Assembly: GCA_029259455.1 (NCBI GenBank)
Contig: JAPDIT010000015.1
Location: forward strand, 1 to 23,792
DNA from: Archaeoglobi archaeon
Lineage (GTDB): Archaea > Halobacteriota > Archaeoglobi > Archaeoglobales > Archaeoglobaceae
Direction of reading: 5' to 3'
DNA: 23,792 nucleotides
Made by a program: the position numbers and the translations under genes. Position 1 is the stretch's first letter; the number at the start of each line of letters is the position of its first letter. The notes under the pieces were generated by a model, which ran no database searches, had not been told where the DNA came from, and saw only the letters and a program-made list of their open reading frames with translations. Of this stretch, positions 1 through 5,476 are shown piece by piece.

Positions 1-283
1 TATATTTTAGAATTGTTTCATCAACTGCTATTCTTGATATTACTAACTTAGACACCTTTTCTCTTCTTTCAGAGTTAAGAACGTCCTTGAATCTGTCAAT
101 CCAGTAATGGACAGTTGACTTACCAACATTCAGGAGTAAAGCGATTCTTCTGATGCTTGATGAGAGGATGTACATTGCTATTGCTGCAAGTTTTATTTCT
201 ATGGACACTTCGTTCCTCTCAAAGATGTCAAACTCTTTCAGCAACTCAACAAGGTTATTTTCTGCTATATCCGCCGTCACCAT
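1..283 (-). CDS. DDE transposase, N-terminal part (cut by left window edge)
   Basis: The minus strand is open from an ATG at 283-281 to the edge of the window, giving 94 residues without a stop. Residues about 46-66 form a helix-turn-helix (SSIRRIALLLNVGKSTVHYW), the usual N-terminal DNA-binding element of transposases. Near the edge comes IAVDETILKY, which fits the first catalytic Asp of a DDE/RNase H-fold domain, as in IS6/IS240-like archaeal transposases (D-E-T-x-x-K). The remaining catalytic residues would lie outside the window, so activity cannot be judged. A TATA-like box 22-29 bases upstream fits a leaderless start at 283. The family assignment is from motif recognition and is moderate; transposase in general is fairly sure. 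No terminal inverted repeat could be identified from this end alone. Confidence 0.7.
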   Translation of the reverse strand, partial: MVTADIAENNLVELLKEFDIFERNEVSIEIKLAAIAMYILSSSIRRIALLLNVGKSTVHYWIDRFKDVLNSERREKVSKLVISRIAVDETILKY

Positions 284-304
284 AAAAGATGGTAAGTTGT
301 TCAA

Positions 305-312
305 TTATTTAT
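305..312 (-). promoter_or_regulatory. TATA-like box for the transposase
   Basis: On the minus strand this reads ATAAATAA, about 25 bases before the ATG at 283. The spacing fits archaeal TATA-directed leaderless initiation. This is inference from spacing and composition only. Confidence 0.4.
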
Positions 313-320
313 GTTGTTTG

Positions 321-565
321 ATGCTTATTCGGACACGTCGTTTACACCTAAAGGAAATTTTAAGTAAGGTGAGGGACTCTAGGGAAAGCGAACTTGGCGA
401 AGCTTTAAAATCCATAACGATCACAGTTTCTGCGAAGATTTACGAAACGATAGAGTACTATTGCAGAAAAAAACATACAGATGGAAGGAATTTCTGAGGA
501 GAGTATTAGAGAACATAGCCAAGCGGATTCAAGAGTCTCAAACTCATGAGAGAGTTCAAAGTTGA
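321..565 (+). pseudogene. Small ribbon-helix-helix-like protein, split by a -1 frameshift at A7
   Basis: An ORF from ATG 321 (or GTG 369) encodes a strand-helix segment SITITVSAKIYETIEYYC, then stops at 495-497. Moving to the -1 frame at the A7 run (467-473) continues as RWKEFLRRVLENIAKRIQES and ends at TGA 563-565. Joined, the product is about 65-81 residues with a beta strand, a helix and a second amphipathic helix, the layout of CopG/Arc-type ribbon-helix-helix DNA-binding proteins, often antitoxins or regulators. The break falls on A AAA AAA in the correct phase for a -1 slippery heptamer, so it may be a mutation, an assembly error or programmed slippage. No toxin partner was recognised in 566-729, which holds no convincing gene. 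The RHH assignment is inferred from pattern, without a family match. Confidence 0.45.
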
Positions 566-729
566 TTGGATAATAGCTTTCCACCAATTATCTATCCATG
601 AGCCCGAATTGTAGATCTAGACTGAAGTGCGATAAAGTTCTCAAAGAGCTTCTTTTAGAAAAAGGTCTGGCTATCTTTTCAACCACATGAGTGTAGAAGG
701 GGCGTCACTCATAAATCTTTTTTATAAAA

Positions 730-1743
730 TTACCTAACCCTGAAGCACCTCTTCCTTTCATCCCACTCCAAGCTCTTTATCCAATCCATAACCTTTTCAG
801 AAACCACAAAGAACTTCTGCTCCCTGCAAACCTCGTAAAAATCTTTTCTGGTTATGTTGAGCCATTCTCTGAATTCATCAAAAACCCCTCTTTCAACAAC
901 TCTAACAGTTTTCCTTCCCAAGCATACTCTCACCGTTTTGTCGTGCAGCTCTTTTCTCAGCCTCCACTTTGCCACAAGTGGTGGTTGCACTGCCTTTATC
1001 GCCTTCTCCACATCCTCTCCGTCCAGCTCAACTTTAAGCAGAATCTCGGCAATGTGGTTAATTCTGTCCGGAACTCCCACAACATCTCCTCTGAGCTCTA
1101 CCTTCCTGTAGTCAACCTCTACACCTTCCCTCTCAAGTGCCTTTCCTATTTTTGAGGTGTAACCCTTCTTTGTCCCAGTTTTATCCACTATACCGCCAAT
1201 AATGAAGCACTTCGCCCCTGTTCTACCGTAAAGTTCATCCCCGTTTGGGTCAAGGAGAACAACCTTCTTAATCCCACTCTCCCTCAAAAATTCCTCCGTT
1301 GTTCTCCAAAAGCGCCCGAATCCAACATCTCTGTAGGTTACAACAAGTTTATCATCCCACATGTACTCCCTAACGATACCGAGAGTCTGCTTCACCTGAA
1401 GCTCTATCTTCCACATCTCCTTTTCCGTATGCTCGTCGTAAAATCGGCAGTCCACAACAACGAACGGAAACGGATGCTGTGTCAGCTCATCCTTGCTGAG
1501 CAGAATTTCAGATTTACATTTCCCGACGTATGCTTGCGGGGATAGGCTGACGAAACGCCCATCGAGGGTGAAAGAATGCTGCAACCCTCCATCACTCCTG
1601 CAAACCTCAGCCTTGCCGTTTGCCACGTAAAGAGCCATCTTTGCAATTGGGTCTGGTGAGGACATCACCTTCTTCAATCTCGTCCCTACCCTCTCCACCC
1701 CTCTCTTCCTCAGCTCAGAAATGAAGATATCTTTAAGGCGCAT
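730..1743 (-). CDS. Trm10-like tRNA N1-purine-9 methyltransferase (SPOUT fold)
   Basis: The product is a 337-residue protein resembling archaeal Trm10 enzymes, which use S-adenosylmethionine to methylate N1 of G9 and/or A9 in tRNA. Residues 164-168 (LDPNG) and about 180-194 (FIIGGIVDKTGTKKG) match the knotted SAM-binding part of that family. The N-terminal third and the basic C-terminal tail probably bind tRNA. I chose ATG 1743 rather than the upstream ATG at 1809: the longer start would run through the promoter of the divergent isocitrate dehydrogenase gene, while a TATA-like box (1766-1773) sits at the right distance for leaderless initiation at 1743. The gene appears to be monocistronic. 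Whether it modifies G9, A9 or both cannot be read from the sequence. Confidence 0.8.
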   Translation of the reverse strand: MRLKDIFISELRKRGVERVGTRLKKVMSSPDPIAKMALYVANGKAEVCRSDGGLQHSFTLDGRFVSLSPQAYVGKCKSEILLSKDELTQHPFPFVVVDCRFYDEHTEKEMWKIELQVKQTLGIVREYMWDDKLVVTYRDVGFGRFWRTTEEFLRESGIKKVVLLDPNGDELYGRTGAKCFIIGGIVDKTGTKKGYTSKIGKALEREGVEVDYRKVELRGDVVGVPDRINHIAEILLKVELDGEDVEKAIKAVQPPLVAKWRLRKELHDKTVRVCLGRKTVRVVERGVFDEFREWLNITRKDFYEVCREQKFFVVSEKVMDWIKSLEWDERKRCFRVR

Positions 1744-1765
1744 TGAATGAAAATCCGCGTCTGGG

Positions 1766-1773
1766 TTAAAAGT
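1766..1773 (-). promoter_or_regulatory. TATA-like box for the Trm10-like gene
   Basis: The minus strand reads ACTTTTAA, centred about 27 bases before ATG 1743. This supports 1743 as a leaderless start and argues against the longer reading frame from 1809. Confidence 0.5.
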
Positions 1774-1793
1774 CTTAATCAAGAACGGAAGGA

Positions 1794-1802
1794 TTTTATA
1801 TA
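1794..1802 (+). promoter_or_regulatory. TATA box for the icd operon
   Basis: TTTTATATA is centred about 23 bases before the icd ATG at 1821, which predicts initiation at or very near the start codon. The two divergent promoters of icd and the Trm10-like gene share a gap of 77 bases. Confidence 0.6.
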
Positions 1803-1820
1803 CCTCCACAGCCTTCCGAC

Positions 1821-3059
1821 ATGCAGTACGAGAAGGTCAAGCCTCCAGAGAATGGAGAGAAAATTAGATATGAAAACGGAAAGCTCATCGTTCCGGATAA
1901 CCCGATAATCCCCTATTTTGAAGGAGATGGAATTGGTAAGGATGTGGTTCCGGCAGCCATCAAGGTTCTTAATGCGGCGGTGGAGAAAATAGGCAAAGAA
2001 ATCGTGTGGTTCAAGGTTTATGCAGGAGAGGATGCCTACAAGCTTTACGGAAATTACCTCCCCGAAGATACGCTGAACGCAATAAGGGAGTTCAGAGTCG
2101 CGCTTAAAGGCCCCCTCACAACTCCTGTTGGGGGTGGGTTCAGAAGTCTGAACGTTACAATCAGGCAGGTTCTGGACCTCTACGCCAATGTTAGGCCAGT
2201 TTACTATCTCAAAGGTGTGCCGAGCCCGATTAAGCATCCTGAAAAGGTGAACTTCGTGATTTTCAGGGAAAACACTGAAGATGTCTATGCAGGAATTGAA
2301 TGGCCTAAAGGAAGTGAGGAGGCTTTAAAGCTCATAAAATTCCTCAGGGAAGAGCTCGGGGTAAAGATAAGGGAGGACTCAGGAATCGGAATTAAACCAA
2401 TAAGCAAATTTGCCACAAAAAGACTCGTGAGGATGGCCATAAGGTATGCGATCGAGAACGGCAGAAAAAGCGTCACGCTGGTACACAAGGGGAACATCAT
2501 GAAGTACACAGAGGGGGCGTTCAGGGACTGGGGTTATGAGGTGGCAAGGCAGGAGTTCGGAAACTACTGCATAACCGAGGGTGAACTCTGGGACAAGTAT
2601 GGCGGGGAGCAGCCCGAGGGAAAGATTGTCGTTAAGGACAGAATTGCCGACAACATGTTCCAGCAGATTCTGACCAGAACTGACGAATACGACGTCATAG
2701 CCCTGCCAAACCTCAACGGAGATTACCTCAGCGATGCTGCTGCAGCGCTTGTAGGCGGGCTGGGAATAGCTCCGGGAAGCAACATCGGAGATGGCATAGG
2801 TGTCTTCGAACCCGTTCATGGATCAGCTCCGAAGTATGCAGGGCAGAACAAGGTTAATCCTACGGCTGAAATCCTCACCGGCGCGCTGATGTTCGAGTAC
2901 ATTGGATGGAAAGAGGCGAGTGAGATGATAAAGAAGGCTGTGGAGATGACGATAAGCAGCGGAATAGTTACCTACGACATCCACCGCCACATGGGTGGGA
3001 CGAAGGTGGGGACAAGGGAGTTTGCTGAGGCAGTTGTGGAGAATCTGCAGTCGCTATGA
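1821..3059 (+). CDS. icd: Isocitrate dehydrogenase, NADP-dependent
   Basis: The 412-residue protein is full length for the homodimeric NADP enzyme that oxidatively decarboxylates isocitrate to 2-oxoglutarate in the cytoplasm. Substrate-site residues are visible: S109, N111 and R115 in RSLNVTIR, R125 in YANVRPVYY, R149 in FREN and Y156. The metal-binding stretch NLNGDYLSDAAAALVGG is intact. K338, Y339 and V345 (HGSAPKYAGQNKV) and Y385/R389 match residues that in the E. coli enzyme select NADP over NAD, so NADP use is a well-founded inference. It heads an operon: its stop overlaps the next start as ATGA at 3056-3059. A TATA box 23 bases upstream indicates a leaderless or nearly leaderless message. 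Confidence 0.97.
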   Translation: MQYEKVKPPENGEKIRYENGKLIVPDNPIIPYFEGDGIGKDVVPAAIKVLNAAVEKIGKEIVWFKVYAGEDAYKLYGNYLPEDTLNAIREFRVALKGPLTTPVGGGFRSLNVTIRQVLDLYANVRPVYYLKGVPSPIKHPEKVNFVIFRENTEDVYAGIEWPKGSEEALKLIKFLREELGVKIREDSGIGIKPISKFATKRLVRMAIRYAIENGRKSVTLVHKGNIMKYTEGAFRDWGYEVARQEFGNYCITEGELWDKYGGEQPEGKIVVKDRIADNMFQQILTRTDEYDVIALPNLNGDYLSDAAAALVGGLGIAPGSNIGDGIGVFEPVHGSAPKYAGQNKVNPTAEILTGALMFEYIGWKEASEMIKKAVEMTISSGIVTYDIHRHMGGTKVGTREFAEAVVENLQSL

Positions 3060-3994
3060 TTCAGATATACGGTGCAGGGATAGCTGGTACATACCTCTAC
3101 CACCTTTTATCCTCCGAGGGACTGAAGGTTGCCATCTACGACAGGAGAAGGGAGCCGGACTGCAGATGCGCATGGGGGATTGTTTACAGCGAGGCCAAAA
3201 GCTTTTACTCAGAAATTGGCCTGAATTTCGACGATTATGTTATTCTAAAGCCGGAATTTGTTGTGGCCAACGGCGTGTGGCTGAAAAACAGAGATGTCGT
3301 AATCTTTGACAAGAAAAAGCTCCTTTCCGACCTCTGGGTCGAGATGGACAAATGCAAGAAGCCAGAAATCGTGGTTGACGCAACTGGTGTTACCAGAGCG
3401 TACCTGCCTAAGATCGAGAACGACAGGGTTCTTCCAACAGTTCAAACCAAGGAGAGGCACGACATAGAGCCGAACCTCTATATCCGGATGGAAAGAACGG
3501 GCTATGCATGGGCTTTTCCCCTCAGAGACGGATGGTGGCATATAGGGGCAGGGAACGTTGATAAGGGAGAGATCGAAAGACTGCTGGCCGAGCTTAGAGC
3601 AAAATACGGTTTCAAATCCACAAAACCAGCTTGTAACTGTATCGGAGAGGTCAGAATGCTTCCCCCTTCACGCTGCAAGCCGTTTGTCAGCGGCAATGTT
3701 GTGGGTGTTGGTGAGGCCATCGGATGCGTCAGTGGCGCTGGCGAGGGGAACGCCCCAGCACTCGCATCTGCAAGAATTCTCGCTGACTGCTTGCTGAACT
3801 CTGAACTCGAAAGTTACGAGCAGAGAATACTGAAAGAGCTTGAGTGGGTCGAGAACGAGCAGAAGTTTGTGGATGCAATGCTCAAGGGTAAATATCTGAC
3901 CGCTTTAAGGCTTTTACCGAAAATTATAGCTGTTGAGAGCAGAAGAACCGTTCAGCACTCGCTTGAAGAGGTCAGAAAGCTCATAGGAATATGA
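3056..3994 (+). CDS. FAD-dependent oxidoreductase, geranylgeranyl reductase-like
   Basis: This 312-residue flavoprotein has an N-terminal dinucleotide-binding loop GAGIAG (residues 6-11) ending in an acidic D29, YAWAFP (150-155) and a second FAD-contact motif GVGEAIGCVSGAGEG (217-231). These match the geranylgeranyl reductase family, which hydrogenates isoprenoid double bonds of archaeal lipids or other prenyl compounds. It is shorter than typical enzymes of about 390-450 residues, and the short cysteine pair C36/C38 (CRCAWG) stands where the family often has a Cys-containing segment. C193, C195 and C207 are further cysteines. It overlaps icd and the downstream UPF0280 gene by four bases each, so the three are surely co-transcribed. 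The substrate is unknown; a role in lipid or menaquinone side-chain saturation is only a possibility. Confidence 0.75.
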   Translation: MIQIYGAGIAGTYLYHLLSSEGLKVAIYDRRREPDCRCAWGIVYSEAKSFYSEIGLNFDDYVILKPEFVVANGVWLKNRDVVIFDKKKLLSDLWVEMDKCKKPEIVVDATGVTRAYLPKIENDRVLPTVQTKERHDIEPNLYIRMERTGYAWAFPLRDGWWHIGAGNVDKGEIERLLAELRAKYGFKSTKPACNCIGEVRMLPPSRCKPFVSGNVVGVGEAIGCVSGAGEGNAPALASARILADCLLNSELESYEQRILKELEWVENEQKFVDAMLKGKYLTALRLLPKIIAVESRRTVQHSLEEVRKLIGI

Positions 3995-4692
3995 AGAGGT
4001 TCAAGTTCCAGTACAAGGAGACGATTGTAACCATTCTTACCGAGAGAGAAGAGTTCTGCAGAGTGGCGGTAAATGCAATTCTTGAAGCAAGAAGCGAGAT
4101 TGAGAGCTACATACTCCAAAATCCGGACTTTTTAACAAGCTACGAGCCTATCGATTGCTCAGGAGGCGAAATTATAAACAGAATGTGCAAAGCGAGTGAG
4201 ATTGCAGGAGTGGGGCCGATGGCAGCAGTTGCTGGAACAATTGCCTCATATGCGGTTGAGAAGATGATTGGAGCTGGAGCGAAGCTTGCCGTGGTTGATA
4301 ACGGTGGTGATATAGTCATACACTCAGACAGAGTGCTGCTGATCGGAATTTACCCCTCCAATTTGGCTTTCAAAGTTCCACCAGTAGACTACATGGCAAT
4401 CTGCACCTCAAGCGGGAAAATAGGACACTCCGTAAGCTTTGGGATGGCTGATGCTGCCACAGTTATTTCAAGAGATGGAGGTGTGGCAGATGCTCTCGCC
4501 ACCGCGCTGGGAAACATAATTGGTGATTTTGGCAGGGATGAGCTTGAGAAGATTGTGTCTGAATTTTACAGGAAATACTCCAAGTTTGCTGAAGGAATAC
4601 TCGTCATAAAAGATGATTTAATCGCTTTTGCCGGAAATCTTCCGGCCATCGTTTCCGCCAAGCTAGGAGAGGATTTGATTACAAAAGGATAA
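3991..4692 (+). CDS. UPF0280 family protein (ApbE-like fold)
   Basis: The 233-residue product carries the conserved segments of the archaeal UPF0280 family: VVDNGGDIVI (101-110), SSGKIGHS (140-147), GMADAATVI (151-159) and ADALATALGN (166-175). The same order of motifs occurs in ApbE flavin transferases, which attach FMN to Thr or Ser of partner proteins, and UPF0280 is regarded as a distant relative. Its own biochemical activity is not established to my knowledge. Its start overlaps the stop of the flavoprotein gene as ATGA, making it the last gene of the icd operon. The pairing of a flavoprotein with an ApbE-like protein is suggestive but does not prove that one modifies the other. Confidence 0.85.
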   Translation: MKRFKFQYKETIVTILTEREEFCRVAVNAILEARSEIESYILQNPDFLTSYEPIDCSGGEIINRMCKASEIAGVGPMAAVAGTIASYAVEKMIGAGAKLAVVDNGGDIVIHSDRVLLIGIYPSNLAFKVPPVDYMAICTSSGKIGHSVSFGMADAATVISRDGGVADALATALGNIIGDFGRDELEKIVSEFYRKYSKFAEGILVIKDDLIAFAGNLPAIVSAKLGEDLITKG

Positions 4693-4729
4693 TTTTCAAA
4701 TGTTTTAATATTTCAAATTATAAAAATCT

Positions 4730-4752
4730 GCAATTCGACTTTTGCAATTCGA
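4730..4752 (+). repeat. 9-bp direct repeat upstream of the small-protein promoter
   Basis: GCAATTCGA occurs at 4730-4738 and again at 4744-4752, a period of 14 bases, in AT-rich DNA between the UPF0280 gene and the next unit. It could be a regulator-binding site for the downstream promoter. No protein can be named. Confidence 0.4.
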
Positions 4753-4783
4753 TGCTCATAATTGTTGTAATAATAGGTAACAG

Positions 4784-4790
4784 TTAAATA
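4784..4790 (+). promoter_or_regulatory. Putative TATA box for the leader ORF / small-protein transcript
   Basis: TTAAATA lies about 25-30 bases before the cluster of starts at 4811-4817. A second AT-rich stretch (TTAAAA, 4798-4803) is too close to those starts. Spacing argument only. Confidence 0.35.
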
Positions 4791-4816
4791 GCTTGGGTTA
4801 AAAACAGGTGATGAAG

Positions 4817-4855
4817 ATGGTAGTAATTGTAATAATGAGGAATATTAGGCGGTGA
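4817..4855 (+). CDS. Possible 12-codon leader peptide
   Basis: An ATG at 4817 preceded by GGTGATGAAG opens a short frame encoding MVVIVIMRNIRR and stopping at TGA 4853-4855. A start at ATG 4811 would add two codons. The stop lies inside the ribosome-binding site of the next gene, and the 14 bases around this start (GGTGATGAAGATGG) are nearly identical to those around the next start (GGTGATAAAGATGG). Translational coupling or attenuation is plausible, but so is a by-product of duplication of the start region. No homology can be assessed at this length. Confidence 0.3.
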   Translation: MVVIVIMRNIRR

Positions 4856-4856
4856 T
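4851..4856 (+). promoter_or_regulatory. Ribosome-binding site deciding the start at 4861
   Basis: GGTGAT pairs with the archaeal 16S 3' end and ends four bases before ATG 4861. It overlaps a possible GTG start at 4852, which is therefore more likely part of the binding site than an initiator. Confidence 0.5.
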
Positions 4857-4860
4857 AAAG

Positions 4861-5199
4861 ATGGCCGGAGCGGAATTCATAGTTGCTCTTGCAAAACTCG
4901 CAGAAACTTCGGCCACAGCTTCTGCGGCTGCAGATAGAGTTATTGCCGTGGCAAACGTTGATACAGGAAAAATTGCAGAAGGATTCAACGTTCTGTTTGT
5001 CTGGGGAATGAAGATTGCAACGCTCCTATTCGAGGAAATTTCAAAAAATCCCTCATTAAATGCTAAAATGACTGAATCACAGCAAATGCTGTTTGGAAAC
5101 TCTGACCTACTTTGCACAATACTCAAATTCGGTTCTTACATCACCGAGATTTTCGGTCTCACGGCTGACAAAATAATCAAATTGTTTTTGGGTATCTAA
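4861..5199 (+). CDS. Uncharacterised 112-residue Ala-rich protein
   Basis: I do not recognise this protein. It begins with an Ala/Thr/Ser-rich, probably helical segment (MAGAEFIVALAKLAETSATA and on to about residue 30), continues with mixed hydrophobic helices (about 43-60) and ends with a hydrophobic stretch near 85-112. There is one cysteine (about residue 84). No clear signal peptide is present, and the hydrophobic parts are interrupted by charges, so a soluble helical bundle is more likely than a membrane protein. It stands alone between the icd operon and the RAM/top6B operon, with its own promoter, a direct repeat and a leader ORF upstream. Good codon structure and a clear ribosome-binding site make it a likely real gene. 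Confidence 0.6.
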   Translation: MAGAEFIVALAKLAETSATASAAADRVIAVANVDTGKIAEGFNVLFVWGMKIATLLFEEISKNPSLNAKMTESQQMLFGNSDLLCTILKFGSYITEIFGLTADKIIKLFLGI

Positions 5200-5216
5200 T
5201 TCTTTTTGAGGGAAAA

Positions 5217-5243
5217 GTATTAAAGTCTCTTTTGGACTTTAAT
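5217..5243 (+). promoter_or_regulatory. TATA box overlapped by a 25-bp palindromic operator
   Basis: GTATTAAAG (5217-5225) is the likely TATA element, centred 25 bases before ATG 5246. A perfect inverted repeat covers it: ATTAAAGTC (5219-5227), seven bases, then GACTTTAAT (5235-5243). A dimeric regulator bound here would block TBP/TFB or polymerase, so repression of the RAM-top6B operon is the natural inference. As RNA it could also form a hairpin, but it lies at or before the predicted start of transcription. Confidence 0.6.
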
Positions 5244-5245
5244 CC

Positions 5246-5476
5246 ATGGTAATCGGAGTAACCATGGTCAACGTTGCTCCCGGAAAGGAGAAAGGCGTGT
5301 ATCTCGCCATTAAGGACAAAAAGGGCGTTCGAGAGGTTTACCATGTCTTTGGTGAATTTGATTTTGTTGTTATTATCGAAACAGACAGTCTTTCGGAGCT
5401 GAACAAGCTTGTGGATGAGATAAGAGGTATAGAAGGTGTAACAAAAACGCAGACAGTAATTGGAGCTGAGATATGA
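5246..5476 (+). CDS. Stand-alone Lrp/AsnC ligand-binding (RAM) domain protein
   Basis: The 76 residues correspond to the C-terminal effector domain of Lrp/AsnC regulators and nothing else: MVIGVTMVNVAPGKE at the start, a central VYHVFGEFDFVVIIE with the typical G-x-x-D, and a closing GVTKTQTVIG strand. The helix-turn-helix half is missing, and no HTH is encoded upstream in frame. Stand-alone RAM proteins assemble into dimers to decamers, bind amino acids or other small molecules, and may act with full-length Lrp proteins. Its stop overlaps the topoisomerase start (ATGA, 5473-5476), so the two are translated together. The start at 5246 gives the complete first strand of the domain; an ATG at 5264 would remove it. 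Confidence 0.88.
   Translation: MVIGVTMVNVAPGKEKGVYLAIKDKKGVREVYHVFGEFDFVVIIETDSLSELNKLVDEIRGIEGVTKTQTVIGAEI

Noticed and set aside
153..320. Upstream extension of the RHH-like frame on the plus strand
   Set aside because: It runs antisense through the transposase coding region; only the part after 321 (or 369) looks like protein.
566..729. Toxin gene partner for the RHH-like protein
   Set aside because: Only a 30-codon frame is present (597 onwards) without PIN, RelE or HEPN motifs.
2379..2819. 146-residue open frame antisense to icd
   Set aside because: Shadow of a highly conserved gene; no motif and no promoter.
5246..5476. A complete Lrp/AsnC transcription factor
   Set aside because: Only the effector domain is encoded; no helix-turn-helix is present upstream in any frame.
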